DNA from: Burkholderiales bacterium
GTDB taxonomy: Bacteria > Pseudomonadota > Gammaproteobacteria > Burkholderiales > Burkholderiaceae
Length of the DNA: 9,049 bases
Direction: 5' to 3'
Assembly: GCA_903643055.1 (NCBI GenBank)
Contig: CAHJWV010000347.1
Coordinates: 1 to 9,049, forward strand
Shown: positions 1 through 7,711 of the stretch, piece after piece
Numbering within the stretch: position 1 is the stretch's first letter
Layout: each line of letters starts with the position of its first letter
Notes under the pieces: model-generated
The model's database searches: none
The model's input: only the letters and a program-made list of their open reading frames with translations
What the model was told of the DNA's origin: nothing
Translations under genes and position numbers: made by a program

Positions 1-32
1 GACTGGAGTTCAGACGTGTGCTCTTCCGATCT
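1..32. other. Illumina TruSeq adapter (sequencing artefact, not genomic)
   Basis: These 32 bases match the 3' portion of the Illumina TruSeq Read 2 adapter, from GACTGGAGTTC through to the terminal GCTCTTCCGATCT. That final element abuts the insert in TruSeq libraries. The bases therefore come from library construction and the true biological sequence begins at 33. The minus-strand reading frame of the neighbouring SLOG gene follows its family pattern up to 33 and becomes meaningless inside the adapter, which supports the boundary. Any gene call overlapping 1-32 is chimeric. Confidence 0.97.
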
Positions 33-509
33 GGCGGACTGCACCACTTCGGCGGTACCGCCTGCGCCCTGCGCCGGCAGGCCGTTCCAGACTGCGATCA
101 GCACGTCGGCCTCATCGAGGATCGCATCACCGGCGCGGCGATAAGCCTGCCCCGCAAACGCCCGCAGGCCCGGCAGCTCGCTGATCTGCGAGGCGCGGTT
201 CAACAGGCCGTCGAACTGCGAACGCGAAGCCGCGTCAGTGAAGTCTTCGAGGTAGACGTCGCGGGCAAACGGCAGCACCGCATGAAGGAGGTAGCCCGCA
301 CCCAGCGCCAGCTCGGCCAGGTGCCGGTCAGCGCCTTCAGCCAAGCCGGAAACCAAGCGCGGCGCAGGGTCACCGGCATGGCCGGCCAGTTGCACAAGCA
401 AAGGCCGAAGCCGAGGCGTGATGCGGTCGAGCTGGGTTTGGGTGATTCGATTCAAGCGATGCCCTGTCACACCGATGACCCACCGACGGTTTGCGCTCAA
501 TCGCAGCAA
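33..509 (-). CDS. SLOG-type nucleotide-binding domain protein (C-terminus missing)
   Basis: The minus-strand frame from TTG at 509 down to 33 gives 159 residues with no stop, and is cut by the adapter. Visible motifs follow a Rossmann-like SLOG (LOG/DprA-like) domain: strand 1 and glycine loop VIGVTGHR (residues 11-18), SGLAEGADR (54-62), AVLPF (77-81) followed by an acidic/aromatic segment YLEDF, then DEADVLIAVWNGLPA (132-146) and GGTAEVV (150-156). The SGLAEGADR and GGTAEVV segments are the expected phosphate/nucleotide-binding loops. SLOG domains bind nucleotides or nucleotide-derived signals; the ThsA SLOG domain of Thoeris defence is a known example. The substrate and any fused C-terminal domain here are unknown. 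No ATG fits. TTG 509 has GGAGG (515-519) five bases upstream; TTG 500 is the alternative. The protein is divergent from the hydrolase gene at 926. The family call is from recalled motifs, with no search. Confidence 0.72.
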
Positions 510-537
510 GAACGCCTCCGTGGCATGTCGAGCGCAT

Positions 538-804
538 TCAATCGAGGAGATCCTTTGCCATCGAGCTGCTCGGCCTGCCGATGAGCATAGGTGATGTCGC
601 GCGCTTTGCACCGTATGCAACGTGGGATGGCTCGATCACTTGCAGCCGTGGCAGCGCCTCGGTGGCCTCGGCGCTGCCGACCGGCTGCAGCACGGCAGGC
701 AACGCGCTGCTCAGCAAGGTGGCGCACAAGGCTCGGGCGCAGAAGGTTTCGGTGATGATCCAACTCCGGTTCGATTCGATTCGGTTCGATTTGGGTAGCG
801 GCAC
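538..804 (-). CDS. Weak candidate: small possibly exported hypothetical protein
   Basis: I do not recognise this protein. The minus-strand frame is open from an ATG at 927 to a TGA at 538. The most plausible internal start is GTG at 804, giving 88 residues. That product has a basic N-terminal part (K5, R8, R13), a moderately hydrophobic alanine/leucine stretch at about residues 25-41 and a GSAEA segment at 43-47 that could be a signal-peptidase site. The tail includes LPRLQVIEPSHVAYG. Codons in the second half favour G/C at the third position as in real genes here. No good ribosome binding site precedes the GTG, and part of the N-terminus is encoded by a tandem repeat. It ends 28 bases before the SLOG-type gene, so the two could be co-transcribed. 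It may equally be a chance open frame or a decayed gene. Confidence 0.25.
   Translation of the reverse strand: MPLPKSNRIESNRSWIITETFCARALCATLLSSALPAVLQPVGSAEATEALPRLQVIEPSHVAYGAKRATSPMLIGRPSSSMAKDLLD
767..792. repeat. Short tandem repeat, 15-bp unit, about 1.7 copies
   Basis: The unit CGGTTCGATTCGATT (767-781) is followed directly by a partial second copy beginning CGGTTCGATT (782-791). The unit itself contains TCGAT twice. Likely a slippage product in the spacer; no function can be read from it. Confidence 0.7.
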
Positions 805-912
805 GCCCGCTGGCAGCGCTGCACCGACTGTCGCGGCCCGCGTACCGCCGGTCTTGAACCCGGCCTGAATTGTTCTGAAGCCTCGCGCTCCGTGTGCTGG
901 GGTGCCGCTGCC

Positions 913-918
913 TATCAT
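913..918 (+). promoter_or_regulatory. Possible -10 box for a leaderless hydrolase mRNA
   Basis: TATCAT sits seven bases before ATG 926, which would put the transcription start at or next to the A of the start codon. No recognisable -35 hexamer lies 16-18 bases upstream. This is an inference from spacing and the lack of a Shine-Dalgarno sequence. Confidence 0.35.
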
Positions 919-925
919 TCGGCGC

Positions 926-1891
926 ATGAGCGCCCCCCCTTACCTCCCGCGCCGCGCCAGCCGCAGCGAAATCGTGCCGATCCGCGGCCTTCAGTACCAC
1001 CTTCGACACTGGGGCGATGCCGCACTCGCGACGCCCGAGCAGCCGCCGCTGTTGATGTTGCACGGCTGGATGGACGTCGGCGCCTCGTTCCAGTTCATCG
1101 TCGATGCCCTGGCCGATTCAGGCCGCCCGCCCCGCCAGGTGATTGCGCCCGATTGGCGCGGCTTCGGCTTGAGCGAATGGCCGGCCCGTGACGGCTACTG
1201 GTTCGCTGATTACCTCGGCGACCTGGATGCCATCGTCGATGGCGTGCTCGCCCTGCTTCCGGGCATCGACCAGATCGACCTGCTCGGCCACAGCATGGGC
1301 GGCAACATCGCGATGGTCTATGCGGGCGTTCGGCCACAGCGCGTGCGCCGATTGATCAACCTCGAAGGCTTCGGCCTGCCGGCCACCCGGCCCGAGATGG
1401 CACCCAAGCGCTATGCGCAGTGGCTGGACGAACTGAAGCTGCCAGCCACGATCAGCGCTTACAAAAGCGCCGATGCCGTGGCCACCCGCCTGCAAAGAAC
1501 GAACCCTTTGCTCAGCGCTGACCGCGCCGCGTGGCTGGCACGGCAGTGGGCACGCGAAGACGACAGCGGCCGCTGGCAGATCCTCGGTGACCCGCTGCAC
1601 AAGCGCGGCACGCCGACGCTATATCAGCGCGATGAGGTCATCGCCTGCTGGCGGCAGATCACCGCGCCGTTGATGTGGGTCGAGGGTGACCGCACCGACA
1701 TCTCGCGCTGGTGGGATGGCCAGCACTACAGCACCGAAGAATTCCATCAGCGCCTGAGCGTGGTCACGCAGGTGCAGAAGCATCGCCTGTCACCGGCCGG
1801 TCACATGGTTCATCACGATCAGCCCGAAGTGCTGGCCGGTTTGATCGAGGCTTTTCTCGATGCGGCCGCAGCCACTTCCGCCACCATTTGA
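926..1891 (+). CDS. Alpha/beta hydrolase
   Basis: The 321-residue protein has the alpha/beta-hydrolase fold pattern. The oxyanion loop is LHGWMD at residues 45-50. DWRGFGLSEWP (76-86) is the usual strand-4 segment. The nucleophile elbow GHSMGG (121-126) places the catalytic serine at 123. The acid is probably D255 or D258 in the VEGDRTD segment, and the catalytic histidine is H293 in AGHMVHHDQPE. A cap region lies at roughly 150-235. The protein has no signal peptide, so it is probably cytoplasmic. It likely hydrolyses an ester or similar bond; the substrate cannot be inferred. I chose ATG 926 over an in-frame GTG at 902 because family similarity begins just after it. Neither has a clear ribosome binding site, and a TATCAT box ends 7 bases before ATG 926, so the transcript may be leaderless. 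It is separated from prfB by 193 bases and is probably its own unit. Confidence 0.9.
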   Translation: MSAPPYLPRRASRSEIVPIRGLQYHLRHWGDAALATPEQPPLLMLHGWMDVGASFQFIVDALADSGRPPRQVIAPDWRGFGLSEWPARDGYWFADYLGDLDAIVDGVLALLPGIDQIDLLGHSMGGNIAMVYAGVRPQRVRRLINLEGFGLPATRPEMAPKRYAQWLDELKLPATISAYKSADAVATRLQRTNPLLSADRAAWLARQWAREDDSGRWQILGDPLHKRGTPTLYQRDEVIACWRQITAPLMWVEGDRTDISRWWDGQHYSTEEFHQRLSVVTQVQKHRLSPAGHMVHHDQPEVLAGLIEAFLDAAAATSATI

Positions 1892-1955
1892 ACGATGTCG
1901 GTTGGAGGATCTCGTCACCGCGCGAATCCGCCCACAACGGTCGCCACCTTCGGCC

Positions 1956-2005
1956 GACACGCGAGGCTGCGAGGGCCTTGCGCGGTCACCGCCCCCTCGC
2001 GTGTC
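1956..2005. repeat. 11-bp perfect inverted repeat upstream of prfB
   Basis: GACACGCGAGG (1956-1966) is matched by its exact reverse complement CCTCGCGTGTC (1995-2005), with a 28-base loop that can pair further through GGGC and GCCC. It lies in the gap between the hydrolase stop and prfB. The right arm runs into CAAAAT, which could be a -10 box, so the element might be an operator. As RNA it forms a strong stem, but no T tract follows, so it is not a standard intrinsic terminator. Confidence 0.55.
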
Positions 2006-2084
2006 AAAATTGCCGGCTTCTCCCGCAAGGCGCCGTGGCCACGCAGCCTCCATCCGCCGGGAAACCTCTCACAGGAAACACATC

Positions 2085-3189
2085 ATGGACGTCGAACACA
2101 TCAATGCCATTGGCAACTCTCTGGCCGACCTGACGAAGCGCACGGTCGACCTCCGGGGGTATCTTTGACTACGACCGCAAAGCTCTGCGGCTGAACGAAG
2201 TCAATGCCGCGCTCGAGAACCCGAAGGTCTGGGACGAGCCCAAGCGCGCCCAGGAGTTGGGCCGCGAGAAGCGCACGCTGGAAATGGTGGTGCAGACCAT
2301 CGACCACCTGACGAGCAACCTGGCCGACAACACCGAGTTGTATGACATGGCCAAGAGCGAAGGTGATTTCGATTCGCTGGTCGCCATCGAAGCCGATGCC
2401 GAGAAGCTCAATAACGCCGTCAAGGAACTCGAATTCCGCCGGATGTTCAACAACCCGGCCGACCCGAGCAATTGCTTCATCGACATCCAGGCCGGCGCCG
2501 GTGGCACCGAGGCTTGCGACTGGGCCAGCATGCTGCTGCGCCAGTACCTGAAGTACGCCGAGCGCAAGGGCTTCAAGACGACGATGGAAGACGAGACGCC
2601 AGGCGACATTGCCGGCATCAAGAGCGCAACGATCAAGGTCGAAGGCGAATATGCGTTCGGCCTGCTGCGCACCGAAACCGGCGTGCACCGCCTGGTGCGC
2701 AAGAGCCCGTTCGACTCCGCCGGTGGCCGCCACACGAGCTTTGCATCGCTGTTCGTCTATCCCGAAGTCGATGACACCGTCGAGATCGACATCAACCCGT
2801 CGGACGTGCGCACCGACACCTTCCGGGCCAGCGGCGCGGGCGGCCAGCACATCAACAAGACCGACTCGGCAGTGCGCCTCACGCACATCCCGACCGGCAT
2901 CGTCGTGCAATGCCAGGACGGCCGCAGCCAGCACAGCAACCGTGACGTCGCCTGGAAGCGCCTGCGCTCGCGCCTGTTCGACCATGAAATGCGCAAGCGC
3001 ATGGAAGAACAGCAAAAGCTCGAAGACACCAAGACCGACGTGGGCTGGGGCCACCAGATCCGCTCTTACGTGCTGGACCAGAGCCGCATCAAGGATCTGC
3101 GCACCAACGTTGAAATCTCCAACACCCAAAAGGTGCTGGATGGCGACCTCGACCTGCTGATCGAAGCCAGCCTCAAGCAAGGCGTCTGA
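2085..3189 (+). CDS. prfB: Peptide chain release factor 2 (programmed +1 frameshift)
   Basis: RF2 releases the finished peptide at UGA and UAA stop codons. The coding sequence is 2085-2165 joined to 2167-3189, giving 367 residues; E. coli RF2 has 365. The first 27 codons end in GYL followed by an in-frame TGA (2166-2168). Slipping forward one base at CTT continues as LDYDRKAL. Family hallmarks are all present: the stop-codon-reading tripeptide SPF (207-209, in [15 protein letters not shown]) and the catalytic GGQ (252-254, in [11 protein letters not shown]), whose glutamine is normally methylated by PrmC. Residue 248, equivalent to E. coli 246, is alanine as in most bacteria and not the threonine of E. 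coli K-12. The start is ATG 2085 with AGGA at 2073-2076, eight bases upstream. Synthesis is autoregulated by the frameshift: scarce RF2 slows termination at the UGA and favours slippage. It is the first gene of a compact cluster, with the HAD gene starting five bases after its stop. Confidence 0.98.
2155..2169 (+). promoter_or_regulatory. prfB +1 programmed frameshift signal
   Basis: The signal reads GGGGG TAT CTT TGA C. The run of five G (2155-2159) acts as an internal Shine-Dalgarno-like element three bases before the slippery CTT (2163-2165). The in-frame stop TGA (2166-2168) is followed by C, the weak-termination context known from E. coli prfB. Shifting one base re-reads the site as CTT then GAC. 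The only change from the E. coli core is C for A just before the G run. Confidence 0.97.
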
Positions 3190-3194
3190 TCCCG

Positions 3195-3914
3195 ATGAAT
3201 CCTGAAGCTTTCGTCACCACCGTGCCGGCCGGCGATGTGCAGGCGCTGCTGTTCGACCTGGACGGCACGCTGATCGACAGCATGCCGCACCATGCTTCGG
3301 CCTGGGCCGAGTTCCACCGCCGCCATCGGCTGCCCTTCGATGCCGACAGCTTCTTCCTCGCCACCGCCGGGCGGGCGAACTCGGAGATATTGGCCGAGAT
3401 GCTGCCCACGCATTCGGCGGCCGATCGGCTGCTGCTGGCGAAAGAAAAGGAATCGCTTTACCGCGAGTTCGCGCTGATCTCGCTCGAACTCATTCCGGGC
3501 TTCGAAGCCGTGCGCGCGGCAGCCCGCGCGCACGGGATGAAGCTTGCGATCTGTACCGCATCGACGCCAGAGAACATGGCGCTGGCCTTTGCCCGCTTCG
3601 GTCTCGATGCGCAGATGGACACCGTCGTCAGCCCGGCCGATGGCGTGCGCGGCAAGCCGCACCCGGACATCTTCCTTGAAGCGGCCAAGCGCCTGGGCAT
3701 TGCGCCCGCGAATTGCATCGTGTTCGAAGATGCACCGTTGGGCATTGAAGCGGCACGGCGTGCCGGCATGCGCGCCGTGGCGCTCAGCACCTCGCTGCCG
3801 GCGGCCGCTTTCGCCTCGTACGACAACCTGCTCGCCACCGTGGCCGACTTCCATGCCATCGGCATTTCGGCCCACCATCTCACGGTCACCCAGAAGGACT
3901 CCCACCATGCGTGA
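3195..3914 (+). CDS. HAD-superfamily (subfamily IA) phosphatase
   Basis: The 239-residue protein carries all four haloacid-dehalogenase motifs. Motif I is FDLDGTLID with nucleophile D21 and acid/base D23. Motif II is ICTAST with T121. Motif III is the lysine K154 in GKPHPD. Motif IV is FEDAPLGIEAA with E178 and D179 for magnesium binding. The helical cap occupies roughly residues 30-105. The layout resembles the beta-phosphoglucomutase/YqaB-like sugar-phosphate phosphatases, so a small phosphorylated substrate is likely, but the exact one is not readable. The start ATG is five bases after the prfB stop with no strong ribosome binding site, which suggests translational coupling. Its last eight bases overlap the pepN start. 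Cytoplasmic; no signal peptide. Confidence 0.92.
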   Translation: MNPEAFVTTVPAGDVQALLFDLDGTLIDSMPHHASAWAEFHRRHRLPFDADSFFLATAGRANSEILAEMLPTHSAADRLLLAKEKESLYREFALISLELIPGFEAVRAAARAHGMKLAICTASTPENMALAFARFGLDAQMDTVVSPADGVRGKPHPDIFLEAAKRLGIAPANCIVFEDAPLGIEAARRAGMRAVALSTSLPAAAFASYDNLLATVADFHAIGISAHHLTVTQKDSHHA

Positions 3915-6594
3915 AGGCACAGCCACCCTGATCCGCCGCGAGGAATACACCGCGCCGGCCTACTGGATCAAGACGGTCGATCTGACCTTCGACCTCGACC
4001 CCACGAAGACGCTGGTGATCAACCGCATGCAGGTCGTGCGCAACAACGACCTGCCGGAACAGCCGCTGCGCCTGCACGGCGAAGACATCGACCTGACACG
4101 CGTGCTCGTCAACGGCGATTCGGTGGCGTTCCGCCATGAAGACGGCCTGCTGGTGATCGACACCTTGCCGCAAGGCACCTTCACGCTGGAGATCCGCAAC
4201 ACCTGTTCGCCGGAGAAGAACACCCAGCTCGCCGGCCTGTACACCTCGGGCGGCGGCTTCTTCACCCAGTGCGAGGCCGAAGGCTTTCGCCGCATCACCT
4301 ACTTCCTGGACCGCCCGGATGTGATGGCGGTCTATACCGTGACGTTGCGCGCCGCGCGAATCCATTACCCGGTGCTGCTGTCGAACGGCAACCTGGTCGA
4401 GCAAGGCGAGCTGATGGCCGGCGTCAACGGCCCGCGCCACTATGCCAAGTGGCATGACCCGTTCCCCAAGCCGAGCTATCTGTTCGCGCTGGTCGCGGCC
4501 GACCTGGTGGCGCGCGAGCAGCACATCCGCACCCGCGCCGGCAAGAACCATCTGCTGCAGGTGTATGTGCGCCGCGGCGACCTCGAGAAGACCGAGCATG
4601 CGATGAACTCGCTGATCGCCTCGGTGGTCTGGGACGAAGCCCGCTTCGGCCTGCCGCTCGACCTGGAGCGCTTCATGATCGTCGCCGTCGGCGACTTCAA
4701 CATGGGCGCGATGGAAAACAAGGGCCTGAACATCTTCAATACGAAGTTCGTTTTGGCCAACCCGGCGACCGCCACCGACACCGACTACGCCGGCATCGAA
4801 GCCGTGGTCGGCCACGAGTATTTCCATAACTGGACGGGCAACCGAATCACCTGCCGCGACTGGTTTCAGCTGAGCCTGAAGGAGGGCCTGACGGTCTTCC
4901 GCGACCAGGAGTTCAGCATGGACATGACCGGCAGCCCAACAGCGCGCGCGGTCAAGCGCATCGAAGACGTGCGCAAGCTGCGCCAGGTGCAATTCCCTGA
5001 AGACGCCGGCAGCATGGCCCATCCGGTGCGGCCTGACAGCTACGTCGAGATCAACAACTTCTATACCCCCACGGTCTACGAGAAGGGCGCTGAAGTCGTG
5101 CGGATGATGCAGACGCTGGTCGGCCGGACCGGCTTCGAGCGCGGCATCACGCTGTACTCCTCGCGCTTCGACGGCCAGGCGGTGACCTGCGACGACTTCG
5201 CCCAGGCGATCGCCGATGCCAACCCCGACAGCGAACTCACGCGCCACCTGACACAGTTCAAGCACTGGTACAGCCAAGCCGGCACGCCGCGCGTGACCGC
5301 CCGCGGCCGTTATGACGCGCCCTCACGCACCTACACGCTGGGCCTGGAGCAAAGCGCGCTGCCTGCGCAGAGCCAGCCGGTCAAGCAGCCCAGCGTGATC
5401 CCGCTCGCGCTGGGCTTGGTCTCGCGTGACGGGCAGCCGCTGCCGCTTCAACTCGAAGGCGAGAGCGAAGCCGTCGGCACCGAACGCGTGCTAGTGCTCC
5501 ATGAAGCGCGCAGCTTCTTCACCTTCATCAACGTCGATGTCGAACCGGTGCCGTCGCTGCTGCGTGGCTTCTCGGCGCCGGTGGTGTTGACCGACCACCT
5601 GAGCGACACCGATCTGCTGACCCTGCTGCAGCACGACACCGACCCGTTCAACCGATGGGAAGCCGGCCAGCGCCTGGCGCTGAATCGCCTGCTCGCCGCG
5701 GTGAAGGGCGAAGCCTCGACCGAACTCGACGCCGCGTTCATCGACGCGATGCGTGCCCTGCTGCGCCACCCGACGCTCGATGCCGCGTTCAAGGAACTGG
5801 CGCTGACGCTGCCGAGCGAAATCTATGTCGCCGAACAGCTCGACGTGGTCGACCCGCAGCGCATTCACGCCGTGCGCGAGGCGATGAAGCTGCAACTGGC
5901 GCAAGCGCTGCGCACCGACTGGGAATGGGCCTTCGAAGCGCACCAGGTGGCGGGTGGCTACTCGCCCGACCCGGTGTCGTCTGGCCGCCGCGCGTTGGCC
6001 AACCTCGCGCTATCGATGCTGTGCCTCGATTCCATCGCCCGCAACGACGTGGTCTGGCCGGGCCGTGCCTATGAGCGCTTCAAGGACGCCGGCAACATGA
6101 CCGATCGCCTGGGTGCACTGACCGCACTGGCCAGTGCGCACTCGGAGCTGGCCGAGCTGGCACTGCAACGCTTTCACATGCTGTTCCGCAACGAGGCGCT
6201 GGTCATCGACAAGTGGTTCACGCTGCAGGCCACCACGCCGGAGAAGGACGGCCGCGTACTCGCACGGGCCAAGCACCTGCTCAAACATGCCGACTTCTCG
6301 CTGAAGAACCCGAATCGCGCGCGCAGCCTGATCGCCGCGTTGTGCATGGGCAACCCGGCCGCCTTCCACCGCGCGGATGCAGCGGGTTATGTGTTCTGGG
6401 CCGACCGCATGATCGAACTCGACGGCATCAACCCGCAACTGGCCGCGCGCCTGGCCCGCGTGATGGACCGCTGGAGCAACCTGGCCGAGCCCTATCGTTC
6501 GGCCGCCTGCGAAGCGCTGAAGCGCGTGGCCGCCAAGCCCGATCTGTCGGGCGATGTCCAAGAGATCATCGGCCGCGCCTTGCAGCAGGCCTGA
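3907..6594 (+). CDS. pepN: Aminopeptidase N (M1 zinc metallopeptidase)
   Basis: PepN removes N-terminal residues from peptides in the cytoplasm during late protein turnover. The 895-residue protein is close to E. coli PepN (870). The N-terminal beta domain covers about residues 1-200. The substrate-recognition motif GAMEN is at 267-271. The zinc site HEYFH is at 303-307, with H303 and H307 as ligands and E304 as the catalytic base; the third ligand E326 is in LKEGLTVF. The transition-state tyrosine is probably Y391 in TVYEKGAEV. The long helical C-terminal part matches the bacterial PepN type. The start is ATG 3907 with AAGGA (3894-3898) eight bases upstream. The same frame is open upstream to 3544, but that stretch lies inside the HAD gene and does not belong to this protein. 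The overlap with the HAD stop (ATGCGTGA) implies coupled translation. Confidence 0.97.
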   Translation: MREGTATLIRREEYTAPAYWIKTVDLTFDLDPTKTLVINRMQVVRNNDLPEQPLRLHGEDIDLTRVLVNGDSVAFRHEDGLLVIDTLPQGTFTLEIRNTCSPEKNTQLAGLYTSGGGFFTQCEAEGFRRITYFLDRPDVMAVYTVTLRAARIHYPVLLSNGNLVEQGELMAGVNGPRHYAKWHDPFPKPSYLFALVAADLVAREQHIRTRAGKNHLLQVYVRRGDLEKTEHAMNSLIASVVWDEARFGLPLDLERFMIVAVGDFNMGAMENKGLNIFNTKFVLANPATATDTDYAGIEAVVGHEYFHNWTGNRITCRDWFQLSLKEGLTVFRDQEFSMDMTGSPTARAVKRIEDVRKLRQVQFPEDAGSMAHPVRPDSYVEINNFYTPTVYEKGAEVVRMMQTLVGRTGFERGITLYSSRFDGQAVTCDDFAQAIADANPDSELTRHLTQFKHWYSQAGTPRVTARGRYDAPSRTYTLGLEQSALPAQSQPVKQPSVIPLALGLVSRDGQPLPLQLEGESEAVGTERVLVLHEARSFFTFINVDVEPVPSLLRGFSAPVVLTDHLSDTDLLTLLQHDTDPFNRWEAGQRLALNRLLAAVKGEASTELDAAFIDAMRALLRHPTLDAAFKELALTLPSEIYVAEQLDVVDPQRIHAVREAMKLQLAQALRTDWEWAFEAHQVAGGYSPDPVSSGRRALANLALSMLCLDSIARNDVVWPGRAYERFKDAGNMTDRLGALTALASAHSELAELALQRFHMLFRNEALVIDKWFTLQATTPEKDGRVLARAKHLLKHADFSLKNPNRARSLIAALCMGNPAAFHRADAAGYVFWADRMIELDGINPQLAARLARVMDRWSNLAEPYRSAACEALKRVAAKPDLSGDVQEIIGRALQQA

Positions 6595-6625
6595 ACCGTC
6601 TCGCCGCCCACGAAGAAAGATCCCC

Positions 6626-7645
6626 ATGACCAAGCGCATCAGCCTGACACAGTACCTGATCGAACAACAGCGCCAGCACGACAACATCCCGGCCCAGCTG
6701 CGGCTGCTGCTGGAGGTGGTGGCGCGCGCCTGCAAGCGCATCAGCATCAGCGTCAACAAGGGCGCACTCGGCGACGTGCTGGGCACGGCGGGCAGCGAGA
6801 ACGTGCAGGGCGAAGTGCAGAAGAAGCTCGACATCATCGCCAACGAGGTGTTGATCGAAGCCAATGAATGGGGCGGTGCTCTGGCCGCGATGGCCAGCGA
6901 GGAAATGGAAGGCATCTACGTCGTGCCCAACCGCTATCCGCAAGGCGAATACCTGCTGCTGTTCGACCCGCTCGATGGTTCGAGCAACATCGATGTCAAC
7001 GTCAGCATCGGCACGATTTTCTCGGTGCTGAAAAAGCCCGAAGGCCACGCCGGCGTCAGCGAGCAAGATTTCCTGCAAGCCGGCAGCCAACAAGCCGCCG
7101 CGGGCTACTGTGTCTATGGCCCGCAGACCACGCTGGTGTTGACCGTGGGTGCGGGCGTCGTGATGTTCACGCTCGACCGCGAACAAGGCTCGTGGGTGCT
7201 GACGCAAGACGGTGTGCAGATCCCGGAAGACACCAAGGAATTCGCCGTCAACATGAGCAACCTGCGCCATTGGGCGCCGCCGATGAAGCGATACATCGAC
7301 GAATGCCTGGCCGGCAAGAGCGGCCCACGCGGCAAGGACTTCAACATGCGCTGGATCGCCAGCATGGTGGCCGACGTGCACCGCATCCTGACCCGTGGTG
7401 GCGTCTTCATGTACCCCTGGGACCAGCGCGAGCCCGACAAGGCCGGCAAGCTGCGCCTGATGTATGAAGCCAACCCGATGAGCCTGCTGATCGAGCAGGC
7501 CGGTGGCGCCGCGACCAACACGCAAGAGCGCATTCTCGACATCGCACCGAACAAGCTGCACCAACGCGTGAGCGTCGTGCTCGGCTCGAAGAACGAAGTT
7601 GAGCGCATCACGGCTTACCACCGGGTGGAGGCACCTTCGGCGTGA
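6626..7645 (+). CDS. fbp: Fructose-1,6-bisphosphatase class I
   Basis: This enzyme hydrolyses fructose 1,6-bisphosphate to fructose 6-phosphate and phosphate, the committed gluconeogenic step, and also serves the Calvin cycle in autotrophs. The 339-residue protein shows the class I pattern: SEEME (91-95) with metal-binding glutamates, the metal-binding loop DPLDGSSN (114-121) with D114 and D117, and the family signature [15 protein letters not shown] (274-288) with E281. No N-terminal extension or transit-like sequence is present. I chose ATG 6626; the frame is open upstream to 6554, but those codons lie within the end of pepN. The ribosome binding site is weak (purine-rich GAAGAAAGA at 6612-6620). 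It lies 31 bases after pepN and is probably in the same transcript. No CO2-fixation genes are visible nearby, so gluconeogenesis is the safer role. Confidence 0.97.
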   Translation: MTKRISLTQYLIEQQRQHDNIPAQLRLLLEVVARACKRISISVNKGALGDVLGTAGSENVQGEVQKKLDIIANEVLIEANEWGGALAAMASEEMEGIYVVPNRYPQGEYLLLFDPLDGSSNIDVNVSIGTIFSVLKKPEGHAGVSEQDFLQAGSQQAAAGYCVYGPQTTLVLTVGAGVVMFTLDREQGSWVLTQDGVQIPEDTKEFAVNMSNLRHWAPPMKRYIDECLAGKSGPRGKDFNMRWIASMVADVHRILTRGGVFMYPWDQREPDKAGKLRLMYEANPMSLLIEQAGGAATNTQERILDIAPNKLHQRVSVVLGSKNEVERITAYHRVEAPSA

Positions 7646-7698
7646 GCCGCAAGGCCATGCACGTCACCGCAGCGACAGGCGGGTGATGCGCGGCACAC

Positions 7699-7704
7699 CA
7701 CAAT
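7699..7704 (+). promoter_or_regulatory. Possible -10 box for the histidine phosphatase gene
   Basis: CACAAT ends seven bases before ATG 7712, the same arrangement as before the hydrolase gene. It matches the TATAAT consensus at four of six positions. No convincing -35 hexamer is visible. Confidence 0.3.
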
Positions 7705-7711
7705 CCGCACG

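Larger units (their letters stand above)
510..925. other. Spacer without a confident gene between divergent genes
   Basis: These 416 bases separate the SLOG-type gene (minus) from the hydrolase gene (plus), so promoters for both should lie here. I see GGAGG on the minus strand at 515-519 serving the SLOG start, a short tandem repeat at 767-792, a TATCAT box at 913-918 just before the hydrolase start, and one minus-strand ORF candidate listed separately. No plus-strand ORF here looks real. I see no RNA gene or insertion element. Confidence 0.6.

Noticed and set aside
18..584. Plus-strand open frame of 188 codons at the left edge
   Set aside because: It starts inside the sequencing adapter and is the mirror of the minus-strand SLOG-type gene, whose motifs are coherent. 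It also lacks a ribosome binding site.
2101..3180. 359-codon minus-strand open frame opposite prfB
   Set aside because: It lies wholly antisense to a certain gene. Its composition is what high GC third positions produce on the opposite strand, and it has no recognisable motif.
3544..3906. Upstream extension of the pepN frame
   Set aside because: The extra codons sit in a shifted frame of the HAD gene and encode low-complexity Arg/Ser/Pro sequence. ATG 3907 has a good ribosome binding site and family-typical N-terminus.
3886..5277. 463-codon minus-strand open frame opposite pepN
   Set aside because: It is antisense to the PepN catalytic region with its conserved GAMEN and HEYFH motifs. Long antisense frames are expected in GC-rich coding DNA.
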